From Climacium dendroides (taxonomy: Eukaryota > Streptophyta > Bryopsida > Hypnales > Climaciaceae), in contig OX467083.1 of NCBI GenBank assembly GCA_950106755.1, positions 35,955,029 to 36,019,028 on the forward strand: DNA of 64,000 bases. Reading direction: 5' to 3'. Position 1 is the stretch's first letter. Each line of letters begins with the position of its first letter. Under the pieces are notes generated by a model that saw nothing but the letters and a program-made list of their open reading frames with translations, had not been told where the DNA came from and searched no databases. Shown in pieces: positions 26,595 through 37,332 of the stretch. A program made the position numbers and the translations under genes.

Positions 26595-26630
26595 ACCCTG
26601 CCGCCGTGGGATGCTGCCACGGCAGCAGGG
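26595..26630. other. GC-rich hairpin
   Basis: CCCTGCCGCCGTGG and CCACGGCAGCAGGG form a 14-base stem with one mismatch around a short loop (gatgctg region). It is strikingly GC-rich for this location. Function is unknown; it could be a transposon end or a structured RNA segment. Confidence 0.6.
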
Positions 26631-26639
26631 AGCAAGAAT

Positions 26640-29600
26640 TTAGGGTACTTTTTTGTACCTTTTTTTTGGCAACTTCACCTAAGACCGTGTGGTAGCGTAG
26701 ATATTGCCATGACCATCTTTGGGTGTAAATGTGTCACTGGTTACGGTTTAGGGTGGATATGGAAGTATTTAGGGATACAATGAATCAGCCCAATGTTGTT
26801 AGTCACCCAATTCCATAATCTATAGGGTTTTTCCATATATATCCACCCATTTTCATAGAGTATGTAAGTGTCATGTATTTTGGCCAAGCAATTGGGTGCT
26901 ATCATCAAAGAATGACACCAAATTCACAATTATTTACAAATGGTTTAAAAATGATAAAGATGCAGTTTAATGAATGCTTGTTTAGATGAGCTTATATATT
27001 ATTAAATACTTGTTAGAATAAATTGTAGCTTCATCCAATAAAAGAGGTGCTTTTATAATGTTGAACTTGTACTTTTAAAACACTCACCAAACAAGATTAA
27101 TATGATCCCACTTGTATTTCAATCAATTCAACTAATTTTTTCTTTGAAAAATATAGGCAACAATCAACACATTGTACATGATACCCAAATTGCAAATCTA
27201 GGTGGTCATAGGTTGTTCTACCTTATTTATGGTCACTGTCTAGTGCCATAAAAAAGGGATTAAGTTTATTCAATTTTTGTTGTACTCACTAAGAGTTTAG
27301 GCCATATAAAGTAGAGGATTCATTATCTAAGTCATTAATTTATTAATGTTGAGTTCTCAAAGTTCAACCAATCTTTAAAGTTATAAAAACCAAACATAAA
27401 TAGAAAGAGGTTCAAAATAAAGATCAATGATCTTTTAGTTTCATTAAATATATACAAAATGGTAAATGTAAATGTAGTAGTGAATGTCTAAGCACAAATT
27501 TTTGGAACATCACAAATGGAAACAATTTTGGAATTTAGAGTTATTAGATACAATTTGCTAACAATGACTAGAACCTAAAGTTGAGCTAAAAGAAGAGTAC
27601 ATGCAAGGAGCCCTCTAAATGATTGTCATCTTACTCTAAGCTCAAATAGACCAAGACATCTTTATTGTCTACAGACACATCAAGAAATTGATGGATTGTT
27701 TGGTTTTAGATAAACACTTGCTTTTTGGAGTATAGGGTTTGTTTTGTGTGAGGGAGGTCACTGCCATTTAACTCTACTATTCACTTTCCTACATCTTCAA
27801 TACAAATTCAAACATCAATTGATCAACTCCATGTTAAAATTCTAGAAAGCTTTGTGGTAACGCAAGTACAATAAAAATATTAATAACTAAGAGTGGACTT
27901 ACTTATAAAATTAGTTAAGGCATACTTGATTGGGGATAATTTAGTTGTCATCTTCATCACAATCTTTTCTAAGATGCACAACATTGACCTTGTCTTTTTT
28001 GGATCAATCAACTACCTTATTGGTGCAAAAGAACTCAAACAATTCTTTAAAGATAGTAGCAACTTCTATAACTAATATATAACTACTTGCCTTCCAACAT
28101 GCATAGATACTAGCCCTTGCACATATATAAACATTTAGAACTTTTAGCAATAGAATCTAAACGGCTAACATATGTCTTACTAGTAAATAAATTCAAAGCT
28201 AAATAAAAAGCATGACTACTTACTTGTCGAAATTGTACACTTGAAAACAATGTCCCTAGAAAAAAAACAAGCCTCAATAAAGATTTGAAGGAATTCTAAA
28301 TCCTTTTCCTAGCCCCTCTCCAAGGTGTGCTACCTCATATTGATTGAGACTTCTTTGAAACAATGTTATGCAATACTTCATTACCAGCTAAGTCAATTCC
28401 AAGCTCTTCTAATTTAAACAAGGAGCACAAGAAAAACAATGAAAGTGTCCTTGAAATATCCCTAAATAGTAACCTAATGTAACCTCCAATGTTTGTATTC
28501 CACAATATAAAAGAAACTACACACTTCAATTCATTAAAGTGTTATATATAAATGCATAAAATTATAAATTCTACAATTATAAAGGAACTCTTGCCATCCT
28601 CAAGTAGTCCTGTGCATTAGTCTTGTACAAGCAATTAATGCCCATCTACTCCTAGAATATTTAAAAAAGACCTCAAGTCCAACTTTGTATTTGCAAAATC
28701 AACATGTAAAACAATTATGGCCCCATCATTGTGCACATGGTTGCATGCAAAGTCAAAAGTTGCATTTAAGAATGTGGCACTCAATGAATTTCATGATAGA
28801 ATTGACGATGAGGGTTTCCAAAAAAAATGAGATCAACAACTTCTCTAGAATGTCAAGGAGAACCAAATCAACACTACAAGTACCATTCAAAGCACCCTTG
28901 AAAGATTAAGGATTATCTGCTTTATGTTTTTTTGAGGTGAAATTATTAAGTACATCTTTTTCTATAAAAACAAGCTCATTACATGGTATACTATAACCAA
29001 TAGGCTATTACATTATAGAAAATGCATATAAGACTTCAAGTACCACCTTTGATGTAGAACTCCAAATTTATTCAAATCTCAAATAAAATTAGAGTCAAAT
29101 ATGTTAATCAATACCTTGTGTAGTAGAGCTTGCATATTTGTTCATGACTATGGGAAGCATTTCTAGACCAGATAGTGGGAGTCAATGCTATCAAAGATTC
29201 CATTACACAAAAAATTGTCAATGGCCAATTTTGCAACATTACTTGAATATCCAAAAGTCCCTTGTAGCATTTGCAATAAAGAAAGACTTAATTGCAAAAG
29301 TTGCATCTCTCTTACTCAAAGACATAGAGTGTGAACTACTTAGGATTGAGGTGAATGTAGTGGATGTGGTGGACGAGTCACCAAGAGTAGCTTGAGTGCT
29401 AATAGAGGTTTTCAAACTTGTTTTATATTCTATTTTGTTTTCTTTTCTAGGGCCAACTCCACTACTCTCTGAGCCTTTTCTATTGCATAATATGCATCCC
29501 TAGGTTGCTTCTTCAACCTCTTTTATTTTCTTTGCCTATAGCCTAGCTTGTCTTTTTGTTCTCATCTTCCTTTGTTGTAGTTGGATTCCCATCACCATTA

Positions 29601-30132
29601 CCTCCCACATCTGAATTACTTTCATCTTTGTCAATATACTTCTTGACTCTTCTTCCTTAAAATCCTTGTTACAATCAATGTACCAACGATTGATTTTCAA
29701 ATGCTAAAAATTAAAGACTTAGTTCAGATCTAGAATAGTTGTACATGCAAAGAAAAAAGTCTTATGAACCCAAGTAGTGAGGTACTTGGAGAGCTTTCAT
29801 TTGGGAATGGCTCCTTTGAGTGTAATTCCTTGTAAATGTACCTAAATAATAAAACAAACCCATGATTAACAAAAATTAACACAATCACATCAAGCAAACC
29901 TTTGCATATAAATAAGAGCGAGAAGTTCTAATACGAAAAGCACTCGACAAACAATTTGGTCAATTTTCTTGTGATAAAAAATGCTTTAGATTTGAAATTA
30001 GCAAGGAAACAATTATGTTTGAGCGTTGACTCTTTAGGCAACTGGTAGGCAAATGACAATGATTCCTCTTCTAGGATTTGGATGCATTATTACTTTTGAT
30101 TTAGGAATTCATCCAAACATAGAGTTGTATAT
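26640..30132. other. AT-rich intergenic DNA with possible transposase debris
   Basis: No intact gene. On the minus strand, 29440-29700 translates in part to a charged D/E/K-rich segment (KKYIDKDESNSD...), and ~29150-29300 gives pieces such as KLAIDNFLCNGI interrupted by stops and frame changes. This pattern is reminiscent of a decayed hAT-type transposase, but the match is from memory of the family style only and is weak. Confidence 0.35.
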
Positions 30133-30390
30133 AAAGGTCATATTCATTATATTGAGACTTTTTGTAGATTTTGAGATAAAATGTTAGATATTATAAATTC
30201 ATATACAAAAATAATAATTGAAACCAAGAATAAATAATGTCCAAATAGTGATTCTAAAATGAAATTCTAAAATTTGGTATTGTTACCTATTTATAAAAAA
30301 ATACTCATAAAGAGATAAAGCGGTTTATCTTCAAGTTGAAGATAAAAGTGAGACTGTGAAAAGTCTCAATATAATGAATATGGCCTTTTA
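30133..30390. mobile_element. Foldback MITE, ATTCATTATATTGAGAC family, copy 1
   Basis: The two ends are inverted repeats: AAAGGTCATATTCATTATAT continuing into TGAGACTTTT on the left, and on the right the complement of AAAGGCCATATTCATTATAT plus TGAGACTTTT. A second, inner inverted repeat surrounds 'tatcttcaagttgaagata'. The family also occurs at 32663-32919. The flanks are palindromic (TATA), so the target duplication is ambiguous. No coding frame. Confidence 0.75.
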
Positions 30391-30530
30391 TATATGATGG
30401 TAATTGGGTCATTTCTAAAATGCATGTGTCTCTATTTCTAGAGGATTGTGACAAAATCATTAGGGAAGACTAGAAGAGAGGGCAATGGGCCAATTGCAAA
30501 CATCTCTACTATATATTCACTGTTATATAT

Positions 30531-30795
30531 GGGAAATTGTTAAAATGGTGATATTTTATGTGCCATTTTCAGACCGCTTGGTTTGAACTATAAAAGTTCA
30601 ATCTATGATAGGTATAGATTCCAACAATCTAGGACTAATATAGATTTCAAATTGCACAGTCTAAACTATAAAAGTGACATCTAGGATAGGTGTAGATTTT
30701 AGACATCTAAGATGTTTATACATTTCATACCACCCAATTTGAACCGTTAATAATTGTTGAAGTAGTAGAATGGCACCATTTTAACGAAATTGCCC
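30531..30795. mobile_element. GGGAATTT-ended MITE, copy 1
   Basis: The ends are GGGAAATTGTTAAAATGG on the left and, read inward from the right, GGGCAATTTCGTTAAAATGG. ATATAT flanks both sides and may be a target duplication. The inner part has 'cattttcagaccg', also present at 34395-34550, plus two 'tctaaactataaaagt'-like blocks. Non-coding. Confidence 0.75.
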
Positions 30796-30959
30796 ATATA
30801 TGTAACTTGAAATCTATCAAAAAAATATTTTCATTTTTTTTTCAATTTTAAGTTTCAATGATATAAAACTTAATTGTCCTTCAAAGTAGACTTTTAAGTG
30901 AATAAAGGATATATTGAGCAAACTTTGTAAAAGTAGATCATGATGTAGATAATTATTAA

Positions 30960-31928
30960 CCCCTAAAGGACCAAGGCCATTTTTTTGCCAAAAAACACTT
31001 GAAACTTGTATTTCTATTGCATTCACTCTAGAAAACCAAAAAATAATAATTTTAGAACCTAATTGTAGAATCTTGTACTTTTTTAATTTGAGATCATGTG
31101 GTAAAAATTTCATGAAGTTTGATCATACAGATTGGAAGATATATCTTTTTGAATGCAATATTCTCGATTTTTCAAAAAAATTGTTTGACAGTCTAAAATG
31201 AGGTTTGAAATTTAGCATTCAAAGTTGGAAAATAAAGTTTTTTTAACATTGGCTTGCAATATCAAATGACTTTAACCACCATTTGTGGAATTTTTTTGCA
31301 CTATGGACTTTGAATTAAAAAAAAATTGTGTCAAAAAATTAAATTGAAAGTTTAGGAAAAAAATTCAAAAAAAATGCTTGATTTTCATTCTTTAAAAAAT
31401 TATCTAATAGAAGTAAGTCCAAGATTGAAAGAAAAAATAAATTATTAATAGCTCTAAGATGGGATTGAAACACAATAATCACAATGGTGAGATTGTTCTA
31501 GCAAGAAAAATTGACTATCAAATAATTTTTTTTAAAAGTTGAGAATATTGCATTCAAAAATAAATCTTATAAGTTATTTTTTCAAGAAGATGTTTAGATT
31601 GCCTGAAAAACAAGATTGTCCATAATTTTCACATCATTAATCCAAATGGAATGAATAAAAGCTTCACATATAAACAAAAATAAGATCTATAAATTTTTTT
31701 TTAAATTATTTCAAGTTTTTGTGGATTTCTTTTTCTACCCGTTGGCATGAAAATTATGTTTAGGATGGTATAACTTTTGTTTCTAGGCACTAACTGAACT
31801 AAAAATTATATTCCCTCAAAGCTAATAAGTTTTTCTATCTTATCAAAAAGTTTCAACAAAAATAGAGGTCATAGGAACCTGTCCAAATTCTTTAGAGTCC
31901 TTTGAGGGGACTCTTAATCCTTTAGGGG
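30960..31928 (+). mobile_element. Best-preserved TTAA-flanked 969-bp non-autonomous element
   Basis: The left end reads TTAA (30956-30959) then CCCCTAAAGGACCAAGG. The right end reads ...AATCCTTTAGGGG then TTAA (31929-31932). The outer 11 bases are perfect inverted repeats (CCCCTAAAGGA against TCCTTTAGGGG with one drifted position) and the TTAA is duplicated exactly. The element has no long frame. Related copies lie at 1751-2636, 11667-12562 and, inverted, 55061-56113. TTAA duplication with CCC-starting ends is typical of piggyBac elements; the class is inferred without a transposase. Confidence 0.75.
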
Positions 31929-32662
31929 TTAAAATAGAGGGACATTAGGTGATTGCAGGAAATACTTGTCCTATTTTGCATCACACCTTGTGTGTTGATT
32001 TGTTTTTTGGCCATGACTTTTGGTTTCCCTCTTCAAATGACTCATAACTATTATACACCTTGCCTGATTTTTTTAATTTAAAAAAATATATTGTCCAAAA
32101 ATAGCCTCCAATTTTATATTACACTTGCCAATTTGGGGGAGTTTAGTGCTATTTAGTACCCAAAAAAACAAATTTTGAGATGAAATTTGGAAGAGATGGT
32201 TTTCTTGTAGATTTGCAACTCTTGTTGAAAGGAATTTTAAAAATAATTAATTTTATGTAGTGTGGAAGTCTACAAAGTGAGCTTCTTTGAGTTCTTCATG
32301 CTTACATTTTAAAACATATAAAATATTATTTTGGTAGTTCTTTTGGTAAATGACCATCTCTATAGAGTTGTTTGAAATTTTGAAATTTATAATTTTTTAT
32401 TTCATTTAAAAAAAATTTAACTAAAATTTAAAACATCAAAATATCTATTTCTTGAAATTTGGCATTTTCTAATTCTCCTACTTAGAATCTTTTTCTATCT
32501 AGCCCTTCATCTTAAAGGTGTATATATAAGCCATAATTTTTTTTTAAATTAAAATTATTTTCAAAATTTTAAAGTACTTTAGAAAAAAATCATGAATATT
32601 GTTTAAAATGCAATACAATCAACAAGTTTTTCTTGCAATTATTGTATCCATGAGTAAACTAT
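31929..32662. other. AT-rich intergenic DNA
   Basis: Nothing beyond AT-rich sequence is seen here: no motif-bearing frame and no clear terminal inverted repeat. Confidence 0.55.
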
Positions 32663-32919
32663 AAATGCCATATTCGTTATATTGAGACTTTTGGTAGTCT
32701 CATTTTTATCCTCGACTCGAAGATAAATCATAATAACTGGTTAATTTTAAGACTATTTGGTAAGTTGAGATTTCAATGTATTAATATATATAAAAACCTT
32801 TGATTTCCCAAAGGTTGCAAGCTCATCTTATCCTCGACTCGAGGATAAATCACTATAACTGTATTAGGGTTGTAGTCTCAAAATGTGCAGATTGTCTCAT
32901 TTTAACGAATAAGGCCATT
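32663..32919. mobile_element. Foldback MITE, ATTCATTATATTGAGAC family, copy 2
   Basis: The left end reads AAATGCCATATTCGTTATAT then TGAGACTTTTGG; the right end is the complement of a similar sequence (AATGGCCTTATTCG). Two internal blocks, 'tatcctcgactcgaagata' and 'tatcctcgactcgaggata', are each palindromic and correspond to the palindrome in copy 1. Flanks are TATA-like, so the target duplication is uncertain. Confidence 0.75.
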
Positions 32920-33329
32920 ATAGTAGTCATAAACAAAAATGACAGTGAGACTAAAAAGTAAAAAGACCACTACTTTCATTACCATGTATGCTTTCTATAC
33001 CTTCCAAAACACTTTATGTTAAAGTGTTTCTATAATTATCATTAGCATAATCAAATTTGTAACCTATCTTTTGAGTGGATAGTGAGGTAGAGGTTCACCT
33101 CACCTTCCCACCTAAACTATATATATATTCCAATCCAACCCTAAAATCTAAATCCAAATTAAATATATTTTTTTAATTCCCCAAATCCAACCCAATTCAA
33201 ACCCAGTCCAACCTAAATCCAAACCCAAATCTCGCCTAAATTCTAAACATCCCTCCTACCTCTAATTTGTAATTTGAGATTGACATGGGTTTGTACAATT
33301 GATATGGGATTTTAGTGTGTACATGCATA

Positions 33330-33600
33330 CGTCTTTTGTACTGATATTCGTATTCATACTCATATCCATATTTATACCATATATATTTTCTGTACTCATA
33401 TTTATATTTTGTATTCATATCTATATAACTATATTCTATACATGTACTTGTATTCATCTTTTGTATATGTACCCATATCAATCTTTTGTATAAGAATCCA
33501 TATTTGTATTCTAAATTTCTATCTGTATCTGTTTTCATATAGGTATTCGTATCCCAAATTTCTATCTATATCTATTTTCATATATGTATTTATATATGCC
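33330..33600. repeat. Degenerate short-period repeat (TATTCATATC-like)
   Basis: A run of decayed ~6 to 12-base units based on TATTCGTATC / CATATCCATATT. It explains the odd tyrosine/glutamate-rich minus-strand and isoleucine/tyrosine-rich plus-strand frames over this stretch, which are therefore not considered genes. Confidence 0.7.
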
Positions 33601-34202
33601 AAATCGACAGCTAACCTTGGAGATCGGTTTTATTTTTTTTCCTATGGGAAGATCTATGGTCTCAAAAAATTTTAAAGCAAAAAATGAGAGGGGGTCAAGG
33701 GAAGGGAGGTTGCATTTTTCACTAGATAGTTTATACTAAAAAAAATCTCTTGGTATTGTGAAATTTTGACATTTCTAGATTAATAGGACACCCCAAAACC
33801 ATGGTCATAAGTCAAGAATTATTTACTAAATAGTGAAATTAAATTGCTCCACACTAATTTCTTAACATCTAACATTATATAAATATTTATATAGTCACTA
33901 TACAAGAAAGTACTACTTTTGAATTAAGAATTAGTGTAATTAAGACTCATGAACTTCCAGACATGTATACAAATGAAAATATTTGTAGAAATATTTGTAT
34001 GTTGACTTTGATGACTTGTAAAATAACTTTCTTAAGGTAAAATAGAACAATTATTAAAGTAACCTAATTTCACTATTTAAAATAGAAAATTTTCATTAAA
34101 TTTTCTTGAATTTTTAAATTTTTTAAGAAAAAAATTAATTTAAAAAAACACACCAAATACTTTTTCCTTTTTCCTTGCTCCGCACTCTTACACTAACATC
34201 AC

Positions 34203-34351
34203 TACAAAAAAACAAGGATATAAATGACTTGTCCACAATGACTGTAGTAGTTAGTCCTTATTCACAATGACTACAAATTACAAAATAGTCATTTTGTAGT
34301 CATTGTTGTGCTTGAAGTCACTCTGGACAAGTCATTTATACCCTTTTTTTT
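34203..34351. mobile_element. Foldback element with CACTACAAAAAAA end
   Basis: The left end is CACTACAAAAAAACAAGGAT followed by ATAAATGACTTGTCCA. The right half carries the inverted complement of the same ATAAATGACTTGTCCA block and poly-A tract. The CACTACAA start resembles CACTA-superfamily ends, but the right terminus (GGCTAGGCAAAAAAA when inverted) lacks it, so the class is uncertain. An inner inverted repeat surrounds 'ttgtagtcattgttg'. Confidence 0.6.
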
Positions 34352-34394
34352 TTGCCTAGCCACCCAAAATTGAGACTCAAATTTCAAGATTATA

Positions 34395-34550
34395 GGGAAT
34401 TTCATTAAAATGGCATATTTCATACGCCATTTTCAGACCGTACAATCTAAACTGTAAAAATGACATCTAGGACAGGTATACATCTTAGGCCACGCAGTCT
34501 AGACTGTAAAAGTGCCAAAGTTGTGGAATGGCGCCATTTGAACAACTTGC
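34395..34550. mobile_element. GGGAATTT-ended MITE, copy 2
   Basis: The left end is GGGAATTTCATTAAAATGGC; the right end is the decayed complement (GCCATTTGAACAACTTGC). It shares 'cattttcagaccg' and 'tctaaactgtaaaaatgacatctagga'-like blocks with the copy at 30531-30795. An isolated piece, GAATTTCGTTAAAATGGCG, also occurs near 34923. Confidence 0.65.
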
Positions 34551-35001
34551 TACAATGCTACTGGGAGGTCCGAGTTCGGGTTCTGAGAAATCAATATTAA
34601 CTCGGAGAAACAGAAAGGCGGCGGATGACTGGTTGAGTCCGACACTCATATTCTCCAATTTGAGACTGCGTGCTGTTGAATACAAAAGCGGTTCAATTCT
34701 ATGTGAGTCTACATATCGATGGTTATAACTGAGTACTAGCTTGCTTGCTAGTGGTGACAGGGGGAGCTCTCTCTCTCTCTTTTGTGTGAGTGTGCGTCAT
34801 AGTAATTTTATGATCTCCGCATAACTGAAGTACCGTGTTTGACAAGCTGGTGGGAGGCAGTGACAGAACTGTTGGAAGCCGATTGATCGACTTCCTGTAT
34901 TACCACCAGCTAGCTAGAAACTTGAATTTCGTTAAAATGGCGTGCTGGTCCCTCCAGCAAGGAAGGAGATGCAATGGAGCCTAGAGGGGGTTTATATATC
35001 A

Positions 35002-35225
35002 CACAGGAAACTCATATCGCTTTCCCGGTGTTGATTCCTGGTGAGTCTCACTTTTCCCACTGAACTTTAAAATTTGACACCTGTAAAAACTTTACTAATA
35101 CTGGACACATGTCGCAACTGCACATACACAGGGAAATATGAGACTCACCGGGAATCAACACCCGGAACTCACCGGGAATAACACCGGGACTCACCGGGAA
35201 TCAACACCGATATGAGTTTCCTGTG
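35002..35225. mobile_element. CACTA-like MITE, CACAGG family, copy 1 (TSD tca)
   Basis: The terminal inverted repeat CACAGGAAACTCATAT is at the left and its exact complement at the right, with TCA duplicated on both sides (34999-35001 and 35226-35228). The interior has several CCGGGAA/TTCCCGG blocks; the right part has three repeats of 'actcaccgggaat'. The 3-bp duplication and CAC ends fit the CACTA (CMC) superfamily, by inference. 224 bp, non-coding. Confidence 0.85.
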
Positions 35226-35228
35226 TCA

Positions 35229-36798
35229 TTGACTGTCATATGGGTCAATGAGTCGTGCCCAGCGATCTTCGATATCTTCGATCGAGTACTAATTAACTAT
35301 AAATACGATTGATTTTGCAATTAACGAATTCAAATTTGATAGTCGACTAATTGCTGGGCGGCATGTGCTCCAGTGAAATTGCATGGTGAGTTCATGTAAG
35401 TCGAAGCACGTGCTCAGGGCCCTTAAAGCTGGATTATTTCTCACGCCACTTCTAGACTATCTAATATTCTAGCTGCCGAAGAAAACAGAAAACATCCAGA
35501 GAACGTGGGACAATATTGCTACTGGGAAGACAAATTCATTTAGTGGGAAATTCCGCCAAAATTAATATCGAAATTGACGTCACTTGCGGTTTTCACTTTT
35601 TGAGGGTATGTTCCTTCACTCCGTTTTCACGTATTTGTCAAAGGCGGTCTAAATAAAATAAAATGAAAACTCCCAAAGAAAACTCCCTTTGTGAAAATGC
35701 ACACATTCTAAACGATAACAGGTGTTCCGGACCTTTAATTTCTGAAGCAAAGTTGACCCCTGTTCATGATACAAGAGACCGACGTTCATCAACGGTCCAG
35801 TTCTCGCCCCAAATTTTGGCGAAAAGCAACAAAAGCGTGTCATGTATTCACCCAGTGTTTCATCCACTTGTCGAGAATTCTAGAGACACATGAACGTCAG
35901 AAAGTGTGGCATGGCCTGAGCTCGTGGTGTGTCTGTATCTTTTTCACCTTGGGAGTCACTCTTAATCAGTTGAACAGGAACAACATGAGCCTAAATTGCA
36001 ACACAAAATCATCACATGTGGTTAAACGGCGCTTTTTGAAAGTCCGTGTATCATTTGCCGACAAATCACAGGTTTCAAGTTTCAACCCGTTTGATTCATG
36101 TAATTTTCCTCTGAACTAACTACTGCTTAATAACACTCAATGTCGACAACGCGCTTTGGCACCAGGGTGACCTGAAGAGTAACTCTGTATATACTAGTCC
36201 TAGTTTTAAGAGCTGGTATAAACAGAGTTATAACTCTCTATAAACCAGTCCCAAAACTGCTAGAATTTATCTAAATTGATGATAAGAGTGAGAAGTTATC
36301 AAGTAGATTAATTTTGAAAATTTGAATAATATAGGCAATAGTTGGGCGAGCAACATATACTTGTATTATTAATTTAAAGTACAGCAGCTCAATACTCCAC
36401 GAGCTTTGCTAAAATTTGTGTCAAAAAATTGTGATGCCGAAATCTAGTACAAGTGTTTCAAGCACTCAATCTATTTAATTTTCAGCTTTTTCAGTATATA
36501 GTACTCCGTGAATAGTACTTTTTCTAGTATATCACGAAGGTAAACAAAGAACAGAAAAACAGAAGAAACAAAGAAAAAAAATGAAGCAGTAAATTTTTCA
36601 CAAGCACATTGTTAACGGCGCATAGAACATGACAAATTTAATTCAGAAGTTTACATTGATGTGAAGTTTGGGTTGTTGAACTACAGGCACCTAATCGGGT
36701 CTTAAAGTAATCTTCAAAATGACAACAAGGCAGAACCCGAAACCGCAGGTGTAAGAGTCTCAAAGTATAGTGACCTAGTAGTATGAATCAAGTTAACG
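35229..36798. other. Intergenic region, no gene seen
   Basis: Mixed composition. Overlapping frames at 35649-36119 on both strands are unrecognised and lack splice or motif support. It contains the short hairpin at 36178-36235. Confidence 0.5.
36178..36235. other. Hairpin-forming inverted repeat
   Basis: AACTCTGTATATACTAG and CTGGTATAAACAGAGTT pair around a loop containing 'tcctagttttaaga'. A third related piece ('ctctataaaccagtccc') follows directly. It may be a tiny foldback transposon or remnant; no target duplication is clear. Confidence 0.55.
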
Positions 36799-36932
36799 CA
36801 CAGGAAACTCATATTGAGTTCCCGGTGTTAAAATTCTCGGTGAGTCCCACTTTTCCCTGTGTGTCGTACACTGGGAACACCGGGAAAACACCGGGAAATT
36901 TAACACCGGGAACTGAATATGAGACCCCTGTG
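36799..36932. mobile_element. CACTA-like MITE, CACAGG family, copy 2 (TSD acg)
   Basis: The left end is CACAGGAAACTCATATTGAG; the right end is the complement of CACAGGGGTCTCATATTCAG. ACG is duplicated at 36796-36798 and 36933-36935. The interior has the family's CCCGGTGTTAAAATT and 'ggtgagtcccacttttccc' blocks. 134 bp, no coding frame. Confidence 0.88.
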
Positions 36933-37208
36933 ACGTGAAATAGTGACTCAGTAGAATGAATCAAGCTGACGATGGAGTATTCATACTCCAAGCTACAAAT
37001 TGATAGTGACCAATGCATTACAGTGGTATCAAATTCAATTAATCTAACTGTAATTGTAGCTTGGAGCTAGTTTCAGGGTCAAAACCTAAGCTGAAATGTC
37101 AAATGTACCCGACATACCACCAGAACACAGTCACACATCCATACTGTGAAAATTTCCTCAGTCGACTAGACACACATTCTCCACAGGTCAAATATTGACA
37201 GGCTCCCC

Positions 37209-37217
37209 ATATATAAA
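37209..37217 (+). promoter_or_regulatory. TATA box of the unknown four-exon gene
   Basis: ATATATAAA lies about 120 bases upstream of the ATG at 37333, a normal plant spacing if the leader is roughly 90 bases. The start context (CAGAATGGCT) also fits plant initiation sites. This supports a real transcription unit downstream. Confidence 0.55.
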
Positions 37218-37332
37218 CTTGTGCAGACGTTTGAGGTGAGTAGAACTTCAGGAGGTGCAATATCCTCCAACGTTACCTCGTCCAACCTCGCATAGCGAAA
37301 TTCAATATCTAGCATTGAACCGCTGCATCAGA

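Noticed and set aside
33236..33675. Tyrosine/glutamate-rich and isoleucine-rich frames on opposite strands
   Set aside because: They are translations of a degenerate TATTCATATC-type short repeat, not proteins.
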